A stretch of DNA of 64,000 nucleotides from DASWNP01 sp036399175 (GTDB lineage: Bacteria; Acidobacteriota; Blastocatellia; Pyrinomonadales; Pyrinomonadaceae): the NCBI GenBank assembly GCA_036399175.1, contig DASWNP010000037.1, forward strand, positions 1 through 64,000, written 5' to 3'. Shown one piece after another: positions 51,208 to 58,694 of this stretch (positions within the stretch are counted from its first letter, which is position 1; the number at the start of each line of letters is the position of its first letter). The notes beneath the pieces were generated by a model. It was not told the origin of the DNA, did no database searches, and was given only the letters and a program-made list of their open reading frames with translations. Both the position numbers and the translations under genes were made by a program.

Positions 51208-51672
51208 ATGTTTCGCACAGCATTTCGCCGTCTGCTCGCGCTGGACGACCCACCGGAGCGGACGGCGCTTGCTTTTTCCGTCGGCGTCTTCATCGCCTTC
51301 TCGCCCCTGCTCGGCCTCCACACGATTCTCGCCACGCTCCTGGCCTTCGCCTTTCGCTTCAACAAAATCGCCATCTACACCGGCACCTTTATCAACAACC
51401 CCTTTCTCACGCTCGTCCCCATCATCATCGCCTCTTACGCCGTCGGCGCTTTTCTCATGGGTCGCCCTTTAAGCTTACCCGCCGGAGCGCTGGAGCTACT
51501 CAAAGAGCCGCACCTCCTGACCGCCGACTACTGGCGCGAACTCTTCAAGCACGCATGGGACGTGCTCGTCCCCTTCTCCATCGGCGGCACCGCGCTCTCC
51601 GTCGTTTGTTCTCTCATCTCATATCCTGTTACCCTAAAACTTCTGCGCGCCAGGAAAGCTAGTAAATCGTGA
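51208..51672 (+). CDS. DUF2062 membrane protein
   Basis: The 154-residue protein has the DUF2062 core with ALAFSVGVFIAFSPLLGLHT and FRFNKIAIYTGTFINNPF, and three to four membrane helices. The family is found in many bacteria, function unknown, often linked with glycosyltransferases. It is flanked by heptamer hairpins H15 and H16; H16 supplies its stop codon (AAATCGTGA). Confidence 0.88.
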   Translation: MFRTAFRRLLALDDPPERTALAFSVGVFIAFSPLLGLHTILATLLAFAFRFNKIAIYTGTFINNPFLTLVPIIIASYAVGAFLMGRPLSLPAGALELLKEPHLLTADYWRELFKHAWDVLVPFSIGGTALSVVCSLISYPVTLKLLRARKASKS

Positions 51673-51777
51673 ATCGTAAATCGTGAATAGTGAAAGACAG
51701 GGTTTCTCTACTCACCATCGACCATTCACAATTCGCCGACTCTTATCTATTCACGATTTACGATTCACGATTCACGG
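51663..51777. repeat. Heptamer-arm hairpin H16 (ATCGTGA/ATCGTAA type)
   Basis: Left arm 51663-51696, right arm 51746-51777; the loop contains GAAAGACAGGGTTTCTC. It begins inside the DUF2062 3' end. Confidence 0.85.
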
Positions 51778-51978
51778 CTTTTAAGGCATCTGCCGCGCGG
51801 CGCTGAGCATCTTTAGAGGGGTTCGGATGTGAAAGAGCCCGCAGAGGACGCACACTCTCCGGGCGCGATTCTATCTATCAATTTCAGTGGCCGGCGTCGG
51901 CTAAAGCTCAGACGAGAATTTTTGTGCTCATCACTCGTCACTTGTCACTCGTCACTCGTCACTAGTCACTGTAGTTTT
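51673..51978. other. Intergenic region with two heptamer elements
   Basis: The 306 bases hold most of H16 (to 51777), about 50 bases with GAGGGG before a possible GTG start at 51829, and the single-arm array H17 (51928-51970). Nothing else is seen. Confidence 0.6.
51928..51970. repeat. Single-arm heptamer array H17 (TCACTCG type)
   Basis: Six units TCACTCG, TCACTTG, TCACTCG, TCACTCG, TCACTAG, TCACTG with no complementary arm nearby. It occupies the ribosome-binding position of the next gene's preferred ATG. Confidence 0.85.
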
Positions 51979-53865
51979 ATGTTGAGAAAGAAATTGTTAA
52001 TCGTGTCGGTAGTCGCAGGGCTGCTCGGTCAGACGGTCGGGTTGCGGGCGCAGGGCGTAGCGTCAGGCACGTCGGGCGCGACGGGGCAGCAGACGGGAGC
52101 GCGTCAGGGGGCGCAGCAGCCAACGACGACGCAGCGTGCGGGCGGGTTGGATTTGACGGAGTACGGCGTTTACGTCGAGCCGGAGCGGCGGTTGATAGTC
52201 GTGATGGCGGCGCTCGAAGCCGCCGGGTTCGACCCGACGCCTGCGGGCGGCGAGCCGTCCGTCTTTCGCGCGATGGTGAGAAGAGACCAGTCGAGCCTTC
52301 CGTCGGCGTTGCGCGAGCGTTTGCAAAACTTCTACAAGCTCAAAAAACTTCCCGCCACCGCGACGCCCGCCGAGCAGGCGGCGCGCTACGTCTCGCTGGC
52401 TTTTGCGCTCGGCGAGCCGCCCGCCTTTGAAGCGCCCGCGCGCTCCGACGATTTGCCCGGAGGCTTGCTCGAAGTGCTCGACTTCGCGCCGCTCGTGCGC
52501 GACTTCTATCGCCAGTCGGGCATCGAAGAGCGTCTGCCGCAATACGAGCGCGACTCGCTGGCGGTGGGCAACAACCTTCGTCCCGCTACCGCCGAGACGG
52601 TTCGCAGCGTCCTCTCCTACCTGCACACGCGCCCGACGACCTCTTACATCGAGCGCGTCCCGTCGGCCAGTTCGCAAGCAAGCGGCAGCTCAAAAAAGGG
52701 CGCGCCCGAGCGACGCGTGATGCTCACGCGCGAGAAGCAGCGACGCTTCCAGATTGTGCCAGACCTTCTGGCCGCGCCCGGCGCGATAAACTTCCGCATC
52801 ATCGGCGACGACTACTACGTCATCGTCCCGCACGGCGTCGATGCCAGTTCTTCGGAGATACGCCGCGCCTATCTGCAATACGTCGTTGACCCGCTCGTCG
52901 TGCGCTTCAACCGCGACATCGCCGCGCGCCGCGAAGACCTCCGCGCACTGCTCGACGAGACGCGCGCCAAATTCAAAACGGATGCTTCGCCCGATGTCTT
53001 TCTCTCGGTCGGGCGTTCGCTCGTGGCCGCCGCCGACGCGCGCATGACCGAGCAGTCGCGTTTGAGTTCGCTCGCCAATACGACCAGCACGCGGCTGAGG
53101 GAAGCTAAGAACGAGGCCGAGCGCGCGCAGATTCGGAAGGAGTCGCAGGAGGCGAAGACCGCCGCCGAAGATGCGACGGCGGCGCAACTGGCCGACGCTT
53201 ACGAGCGCGGCGCTGTGCTCTCCTTCTACTTCGCCGAACAGCTTCGCAGCATCGAATCTTCCGGCTTCGACATCGCGGCCTTCCTGCCCGACATGCTCGC
53301 CTCTATAGACGTAGCGCGCGAGCGGCGTCGGCCAACGGAATACGCCCCGGCGCGCGAGCGGTTTCTCGCAGCGCGACTCAAAGAACAGCAGGCTCGCGCC
53401 GCGCTCGTGAGCGAGATTGAGAACTCGCCCGAAGCGGCGAGGCGCGCCGCTCTGATTAAGCGACTCGGGGAGGTTGACGAGTTGCTGCGATTGAAGAATC
53501 ACACGGAAGCCGAAGCGCGTCTGCGCACGATGGCGCTTGAGTTTCAGGGCGAGCCGCGCATCTTCTTCGCGCTCGGACAGGCGGCCAGCCTCTCGGCCGA
53601 GCAGGCGTTTGACGAACGGCTTCAGGCCGAGCGTTTGACTCAGGCGCTCGCGCTCTATCGAATGGCCGTCGAGCGCGCATCCACCGACACAGACCGCGCC
53701 CTCATCTCGCGCGCCCACGCCGCGATGGGACGCATCCTCGCCTTCCTCGAACGCAACGAAGAGGCCATCAGAGAGTTTGACGCCGCCATTCGCCTCGGCG
53801 AAGTCGAAGGCGGCGCTTACCGCGACGCCCTCGCCGGAAAACAGCGACTACAAACACCCAACTAA
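51979..53865 (+). CDS. Exported protein of unknown function with C-terminal TPR-like helices
   Basis: The 628-residue protein from the ATG at 51979 has a signal peptide (MLRKKLLIVSVVAGLLGQTV). A Gln/Thr/Gly-rich linker is followed by a helical domain (about 75-250), a mixed domain with RRVMLTREKQRRFQIVPDLL and IGDDYYVIVPHGV (about 250-320), a charged coiled coil (about 365-410) and TPR-like helices to the end (AHAAMGRILAFLERNEEAIR). I recognise no family. A GTG at 51829 with GAGGGG upstream would add 50 residues, part of them translated from array H17 (SSLVTCHSSLVTSH). The signal peptide favours 51979, which however has no Shine-Dalgarno. Confidence 0.65.
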   Translation: MLRKKLLIVSVVAGLLGQTVGLRAQGVASGTSGATGQQTGARQGAQQPTTTQRAGGLDLTEYGVYVEPERRLIVVMAALEAAGFDPTPAGGEPSVFRAMVRRDQSSLPSALRERLQNFYKLKKLPATATPAEQAARYVSLAFALGEPPAFEAPARSDDLPGGLLEVLDFAPLVRDFYRQSGIEERLPQYERDSLAVGNNLRPATAETVRSVLSYLHTRPTTSYIERVPSASSQASGSSKKGAPERRVMLTREKQRRFQIVPDLLAAPGAINFRIIGDDYYVIVPHGVDASSSEIRRAYLQYVVDPLVVRFNRDIAARREDLRALLDETRAKFKTDASPDVFLSVGRSLVAAADARMTEQSRLSSLANTTSTRLREAKNEAERAQIRKESQEAKTAAEDATAAQLADAYERGAVLSFYFAEQLRSIESSGFDIAAFLPDMLASIDVARERRRPTEYAPARERFLAARLKEQQARAALVSEIENSPEAARRAALIKRLGEVDELLRLKNHTEAEARLRTMALEFQGEPRIFFALGQAASLSAEQAFDERLQAERLTQALALYRMAVERASTDTDRALISRAHAAMGRILAFLERNEEAIREFDAAIRLGEVEGGAYRDALAGKQRLQTPN

Positions 53866-53870
53866 GACAG

Positions 53871-53963
53871 AAGGGGAAAGGGAAAAGGGGAAGGGGGAAA
53901 GGGAAAGCAAGGCGTGAAGGTGACGCCCTGTTTTCCCTTTCCCCTTTGTCCTTTCCCCTTTTA
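53871..53963. repeat. Heptamer-arm hairpin H18 (GGGGAAA/GGGAAAG type)
   Basis: Left arm 53871-53907, right arm 53932-53963, inner loop with GGCGTGAAGGTGACGCC. It lies between convergent genes and can terminate both. Confidence 0.82.
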
Positions 53964-55946
53964 CCCGTTCTTGATGGCCGCGAGTAGTTCTTCGCGGAAG
54001 TAGTTGGCGGGGATAGTGCCCTGCTTCATAAAGAGAAGGTGGAAGGCTTTGGGGGAGAAGCGCGCTCCGGCGAGGCGGGAGGCTTCTTCGCGCAGCGCGA
54101 AGATTTGGTCTTTGCCTAGGCGGTAGGTGATGGCCTGGGTCGGCCATTTGGAGTAGCGGAAGATGGCGCGCTCAGAGGATTCGCAGCTTGCGCGCTTGGC
54201 TTCCGTCTTCGTCGCTGACGGGTCGCTGCACTTGCCGGGTAGAAAATCGACTATCTCGGAGAACAAATCGACCGCCTCGTCGTAGCTCATGCGGTTGGTG
54301 TGCAGCCCCGTATCGATGCGAACGCGGAGGTCTCTGTAGAGCTTGCCCTGAAGCTGATAGAGACGCTCTTCGGGCGTGTAGAAGCCTTCGGGCGCGGCGG
54401 GCTGCGGCTCGGCCATGAGGGCTTCCGAGTAGAGCGCCCATCCTTCCGATGCCATCGAGTCTTCCCACATCGAAGAAGAGTCTTCGACCGCGCCGGGCGT
54501 GAGCCAACGCACCGGTGCTATCTGCTCGCGGTTCTGCGTCATCACCTTGAAGTGCCAGTCGTGGCCGGGGAAGCCTTCGTGGACGGCGAGGTCGGCGACC
54601 GAAGCGCGATTGTTGGCTTTGAGTTCGGCCAGGTCGTTGTCGGTCGTGGTGACGTAGAAACGTCCGACGCCGCTATTTTTGAAGGGCGGCGCCGGATAAT
54701 AAGCCGCGCCGTCGATGGAGGCGCGAAGCGGCGGCGGCGTCTCGAACACGTCGAGCTTGTAGTCGGCGGGCACGTCGAAGACGCCCGACTTGCGCGCATA
54801 CTCGACCGTGCGCACAGCCATCTGTCGATACCACTCAATCATCTCCGCATCCGACTTCGGGTAGTCTTTCGATAGCTCGTCGAAGACGGCGCGCACTGCC
54901 GCCGCGCCGTCGGGTGGAAGCGTCATCGCGCGCCGCTCACCTATCTTTCGCGCCAGCTCCATCATCTCGTTGCGCGTCGCCTCGACGATAGGCCAAGCCT
55001 CTTCGTAAAGCTGCGCGGCTGTCTTCTCCATCCGCAGGTTGTTCCTGACCGCCCAGTTGTATTCTTCTTCGCCCATCGCGTAGCGGTCGGCGCGAAACTC
55101 CGGCTTGACCTCAGGGTTGCCTCCCTGCGGCGTCGGCATGAAGAAAGTGTTCCTCACGAAATCGCGCAAGCCCCTGTAAGCTGCGGCGGCCTGTTTCGAC
55201 GCTTCACGAAGCCCGTTGAGCGTCTGTTCGCGCCCCTCGCTCTGAGCGATGCGCTCGTCGGCGAGCTTCGGCAGCGTCTCTTCAAAATACTTGGCGTTGG
55301 CCTCGGCGGTGTCGATGCCGTTACGACGGAGCATGCGCCGGTCGGGCGTGTTGCCCGATTTGACTCCGGCGGCTAGCTGCTCCTGCGCGACGGAGAGAAA
55401 ACGCGGGACGGCTTGCAGACGACGAATGACGAGCGACCATTCTTCCGGCGTGCCGTAAGACTTCTCGCCGGTCTGCGTCATGCCTTGCAATTGCCAGTCG
55501 ATGGCGCGAAAGGGCTCGTCCGTGTAGGTATCGAGCGCGCGCTCCTGGTAGCGGCGCGCCTGGTGCTGGTGAAGCAGGAAACGAATCTGCGCGAGCGCCA
55601 CCTCGCGGTCGATGCGACGCGTGGGCGAGAGCGTCGCGGGGTCGATGGCTTCGAGCGACTTCTGCGTCTCGGCCAGAGCGCGGTCTTCCTCGGCGAGCGC
55701 CGTCGCCGAATGGTCGCGCAATGCAGCGTCGGCCTCGCGCAGAGACGGGTCGAGCCCCGCGCCGCCGAGATAGGTGTTCACCGTCGGGTTACGACGCAGA
55801 AATTCTCTGACGTACCGGTCGTGAACCGTCCTGAAAGCCTCGTCGCCCGAAGCCGAAGCCGGTCTCGGGGTCGCAGGGTCTTGTCTCGTCTCCGTCGTAC
55901 ACGCAGCGAGCAGCAAGCTCGCCAGAAGCAGCATGAGTTTTCTCAT
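53961..55946 (-). CDS. DUF885 lipoprotein, probable zinc carboxypeptidase-like hydrolase
   Basis: The 661-residue protein has a lipoprotein signal peptide (MRKLMLLLASLLLAAC, lipobox LAAC). DUF885 spans nearly all of the mature part; the metal-site motif is VHEGFPGHDWH, with a downstream Glu in SEGWALYSEALM. DUF885 proteins are distant relatives of M32-like metallo-carboxypeptidases. It should sit on the periplasmic side of the inner or outer membrane. The C-terminal block (WPTQAITYRLGKDQIFALRE) is also conserved. Confidence 0.9.
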   Translation of the reverse strand: MRKLMLLLASLLLAACTTETRQDPATPRPASASGDEAFRTVHDRYVREFLRRNPTVNTYLGGAGLDPSLREADAALRDHSATALAEEDRALAETQKSLEAIDPATLSPTRRIDREVALAQIRFLLHQHQARRYQERALDTYTDEPFRAIDWQLQGMTQTGEKSYGTPEEWSLVIRRLQAVPRFLSVAQEQLAAGVKSGNTPDRRMLRRNGIDTAEANAKYFEETLPKLADERIAQSEGREQTLNGLREASKQAAAAYRGLRDFVRNTFFMPTPQGGNPEVKPEFRADRYAMGEEEYNWAVRNNLRMEKTAAQLYEEAWPIVEATRNEMMELARKIGERRAMTLPPDGAAAVRAVFDELSKDYPKSDAEMIEWYRQMAVRTVEYARKSGVFDVPADYKLDVFETPPPLRASIDGAAYYPAPPFKNSGVGRFYVTTTDNDLAELKANNRASVADLAVHEGFPGHDWHFKVMTQNREQIAPVRWLTPGAVEDSSSMWEDSMASEGWALYSEALMAEPQPAAPEGFYTPEERLYQLQGKLYRDLRVRIDTGLHTNRMSYDEAVDLFSEIVDFLPGKCSDPSATKTEAKRASCESSERAIFRYSKWPTQAITYRLGKDQIFALREEASRLAGARFSPKAFHLLFMKQGTIPANYFREELLAAIKNG

Positions 55947-56060
55947 TTTCGATTATCTCTCTATCAGGAATGGCGGCGACGAAGAGCTACGCCGCGCGCT
56001 CGCCGGATTGTTTATACTGCCGCAGATTAACGCCCCGTACGCCCGGCTGACAAGAGGAAG

Positions 56061-56164
56061 AGTCCGGAATCTGGAGTCTGAAGTCTAAAGTCCGGAGTCT
56101 GGAGTCAAAACCAAAACGCTTCCTGCCTTTGACTCCAGACTCCGGACTCCAGACTCCAGACTTT
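56061..56164. repeat. Heptamer-arm hairpin H19 (GTCTGGA/GTCCGGA type)
   Basis: Left arm 56061-56106, right arm 56129-56164; the loop starts GTCAAAACCAAAACGCTTCC, identical to the H7 loop for its first 14 bases. Confidence 0.88.
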
Positions 56165-56245
56165 GTTTCCCCTGTTGGCTTCCGGCGTCGCTATCCATTA
56201 GACTTGTCGGCGTTAAGACTCTTCGGACGCGCGAGAAATTTGACG

Positions 56246-56467
56246 ATGGGTGAGATGAGAGAACGGGTTTGGGGCGTGATAAGCGAGCGCGGCTGCGAGG
56301 CGGCGGGCGTCGATTACGCCGAAGCGGCGCGGCTCGTCCGCGAGTTGAGAGAAGCGCGCATCAGCGGTCTCTGCATCGTCACCGACGTGGTCGCACGCCA
56401 GCTCGCTTCCGCTCAAACGCGCGGCGACGAGCCTTCCCAAACGAAAGCAACGCCTATCGCCCGTTGA
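56246..56467 (+). CDS. Small protein of unknown function
   Basis: The 73-residue protein MGEMRERVWGVISERGCEAA continues with VDYAEAARLVRELREARISG. It is helical with no signal peptide or known motif. Start chosen at the ATG at 56246; the frame extends upstream into the H19 array (TPDSGLQTPDF), which is surely not part of the protein. No clear Shine-Dalgarno. It could be spurious, but codon use resembles that of its neighbours. Confidence 0.45.
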   Translation: MGEMRERVWGVISERGCEAAGVDYAEAARLVRELREARISGLCIVTDVVARQLASAQTRGDEPSQTKATPIAR

Positions 56468-56497
56468 CTCATACGGTCGAACGAAGCCCCGCGCTAC

Positions 56498-57235
56498 TTA
56501 ACCCCCTACAGAAAAACTGAAGTCGGCGACGAGCGGCAGGTGGTCGGAGGCGACGAGCGCCGTCAGGCTCTTGTGCAGGATGAGTCGTTCGAGCTTGAGC
56601 GCGGGGTCGAAGTAGATGTGGTCGAGATGGAAGATGGGAAGCGCGCCGGGATAGGTGCGAGCGCGCGGGAGGTGCTGTCGCACGTCGGCGCTCTGAAGCT
56701 CGGCGGAGAGCAGACGCGAGGCAAGGCCATGCGTCCACTCGTTGAAGTCGCCGAGGACGATACGCGCGCCCGGCAGCCGGGAGTCGCGTAAGATTTCCTC
56801 TCCGACGAGGCGGCGTCCCTGCGAGCGACGCTCGACGAAGGCCGTGCCCAGATGCACGTTGAAGACGTGCAAAAGCTTCGCTCCATCCGCTTCGCCCGTT
56901 TCGATGTCGGCGCGCAAACAGCCGCGCGGCTCGCGTCCGCGCCAGGTGATGTCGTAGTTGTGCACGAAGCGGAACGGCCAACGGCTGAGCATGACGTTGC
57001 CGTAAGCTCCGCCGTCGTGCCTGCGGTTAGCGCCGATGCAGTAATGAAAGCCAAGCTCCTCGGCGATGAAGTGCGCCTGATTGCGCTCGCGCTGCGGCGT
57101 CTCTTCGACACTCACCACCTCCTGAAGCGCCACGATGTCGGCCCCCGTCTCCCTCAACACGCTCGCAATCCTGCCCGGACGCACCCGCCTGTCCAGCCCG
57201 CGACACTTATGCACGTTGTAGGTGACGACTCTCAT
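56498..57235 (-). CDS. Endonuclease/exonuclease/phosphatase-family hydrolase
   Basis: The 245-residue protein has the EEP fold: MRVVTYNVHKCRGLDRRVRP (metal-site Asn), IVALQEVVS (Glu), FHYCIGANRRHDGGAYGN, LGDFNEWTHG (Asp-x-Asn) and ASDHLPLVADF (Asp-His). The family includes nucleases and phosphoesterases; the substrate cannot be told. I start at the ATG at 57235; 18 upstream codons (CPFPFPLSPF) are translated array H20. Confidence 0.9.
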   Translation of the reverse strand: MRVVTYNVHKCRGLDRRVRPGRIASVLRETGADIVALQEVVSVEETPQRERNQAHFIAEELGFHYCIGANRRHDGGAYGNVMLSRWPFRFVHNYDITWRGREPRGCLRADIETGEADGAKLLHVFNVHLGTAFVERRSQGRRLVGEEILRDSRLPGARIVLGDFNEWTHGLASRLLSAELQSADVRQHLPRARTYPGALPIFHLDHIYFDPALKLERLILHKSLTALVASDHLPLVADFSFSVGG

Positions 57236-57244
57236 ACGAATCAG

Positions 57245-57349
57245 GACAAAGGGGGAAAGGGGAAAGGGGAAGGGGCAAAGCCAAAGCAAAGCATGAAAGC
57301 TACGCTCTGCCTTTTCCCTTTACCCATTTCCCCTTTCCCCTTTTGCCCC
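57245..57349. repeat. Heptamer-arm hairpin H20 (GGGGAAA type)
   Basis: Left arm 57245-57280, right arm 57309-57349. It lies between the PLD-family gene and the EEP gene, both on the minus strand. Confidence 0.82.
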
Positions 57350-57355
57350 CGGTTT

Positions 57356-58663
57356 TTACTGCTGTCGCTCGATGATGCGGCCGAGTTGTTCGTGGGCGCG
57401 CTCGAAGATGGAGCGCCTGCGCCACTGGTCGTAGGTGATTTCGGAGCTTTGCGAAAGGTCTCTCTGAAAATCTTCGGCGACGCGGGCGGCCAGCTCGCGG
57501 TCGAAGGCGGCGAGGTTGACTTCGTCGTTCAAGCCGAAGGAGCGGTTGTCGAGATTCGTCGAGCCGACGACGCTCCAAACGTCGTCGATGACGAGCGACT
57601 TGGTGTGAATCATCGACGGCTCATACTCGTAGATTCGCGCGCCCGCTTTGAGCAAATCGCCGAAGAGGCGTCGGCCTGAGCGGCGCGTGAGCTGATGGTC
57701 AATCTGTTTGCCGGGCGTGATGATTTTTACATCGACGCCGCGCTCGCGGATGGCGCGCACAAGCTCGGCGCGTGCGCTGCGGTCGGGGAGAAAGTAGGGC
57801 GTGGTGATGCGTATGCTTTTCTGCGCCGAGGCGAAGAGCGTCTGGTAGAGCATGCGTGCACGGGTGGAGCGTCCCATCGAGGGAGAGCTGTTGACGACGA
57901 GCGCCGCCGTCTCGTGCGCGGCTTCGCAGGCCGGAAAGTATTCCGCGCCGCCGAGAATCTCGCCGGAAGCTTCGAGCCAGTTTTCGGCGAACGTCGCTTG
58001 CAGGCTAAGAACGGCGTCGCCATCCACGCGAAACATCGTATCGCGCCAGCGCGGCTTGCCTTTCGTTGGAAGCAGCCAGTGGTCTGCGAACCCCGAGCCG
58101 CCGATGAAGCCGACCTCGCCATCGACGATAATCAACTCGCGGTGCGTGCGATTGTTGATGCGAGAAATCGTGTACCACTGAAAGCCGTGATACCAGGCGA
58201 CGCGCCCGCCCGCCTCGCGCAGCTCTTTGAAGTAGCTCTCCCATGAAGTGAAGCTGCCGATGGCGTCCAAGACGAGATTGACCCGGACTCCGGCGCGCGC
58301 ACGCTCCGTCAGGGCTTCGAGAAAACGGCGCGTCACTTCGCCTTTCTGAAAGATGTAGGCTTCGAGATTGACGCTCAGGCGCGCGGCGCGAATCGCTTCA
58401 AGCTCGGCCTCGTAATAGACCTCGCCGTTGGTCAAAACCTTGAAGCTGCTGCGACGATGAATCTTCGCGTCGGTGAGAGCTTCGAGCATGCGCAGGAAGT
58501 CTTCGGAGTCGAGCGCGGCGGTGGTGGGCGTGGAGATTTTGTAGTCGAGGCCGGGCTCGAAGAGGGCGAGGAAGAGCAGAAAGCTCTGCCCCGCGATGGC
58601 GATGACGGCGATGACGAGAAACCAGGTCGAGTCCACGACTGATAGAGAAAACCGAGTTCTCAA
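57356..58663 (-). CDS. Phospholipase D-family protein, cardiolipin synthase-like, first HKD altered
   Basis: The 435-residue protein has one N-terminal membrane helix (TWFLVIAVIAIAGQSFLLFL) and two PLD domains. The second has an intact HKD (IHTKSLVIDDVWSVVGSTNLDNRS). The first reads NRTHRELIIVDGEVGFIGG, with Glu where HKD has Lys. PLD enzymes need both half-sites, with the His of one as nucleophile, so activity may be changed rather than lost. Relatives make cardiolipin or exchange phospholipid headgroups at the inner membrane. It lies between the EEP nuclease gene and an M1 aminopeptidase gene on the same strand. Confidence 0.88.
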   Translation of the reverse strand: MRTRFSLSVVDSTWFLVIAVIAIAGQSFLLFLALFEPGLDYKISTPTTAALDSEDFLRMLEALTDAKIHRRSSFKVLTNGEVYYEAELEAIRAARLSVNLEAYIFQKGEVTRRFLEALTERARAGVRVNLVLDAIGSFTSWESYFKELREAGGRVAWYHGFQWYTISRINNRTHRELIIVDGEVGFIGGSGFADHWLLPTKGKPRWRDTMFRVDGDAVLSLQATFAENWLEASGEILGGAEYFPACEAAHETAALVVNSSPSMGRSTRARMLYQTLFASAQKSIRITTPYFLPDRSARAELVRAIRERGVDVKIITPGKQIDHQLTRRSGRRLFGDLLKAGARIYEYEPSMIHTKSLVIDDVWSVVGSTNLDNRSFGLNDEVNLAAFDRELAARVAEDFQRDLSQSSEITYDQWRRRSIFERAHEQLGRIIERQQ

Positions 58664-58694
58664 AAGTTGAAGGCGAAGAGCGTGCGCCAGTTTA

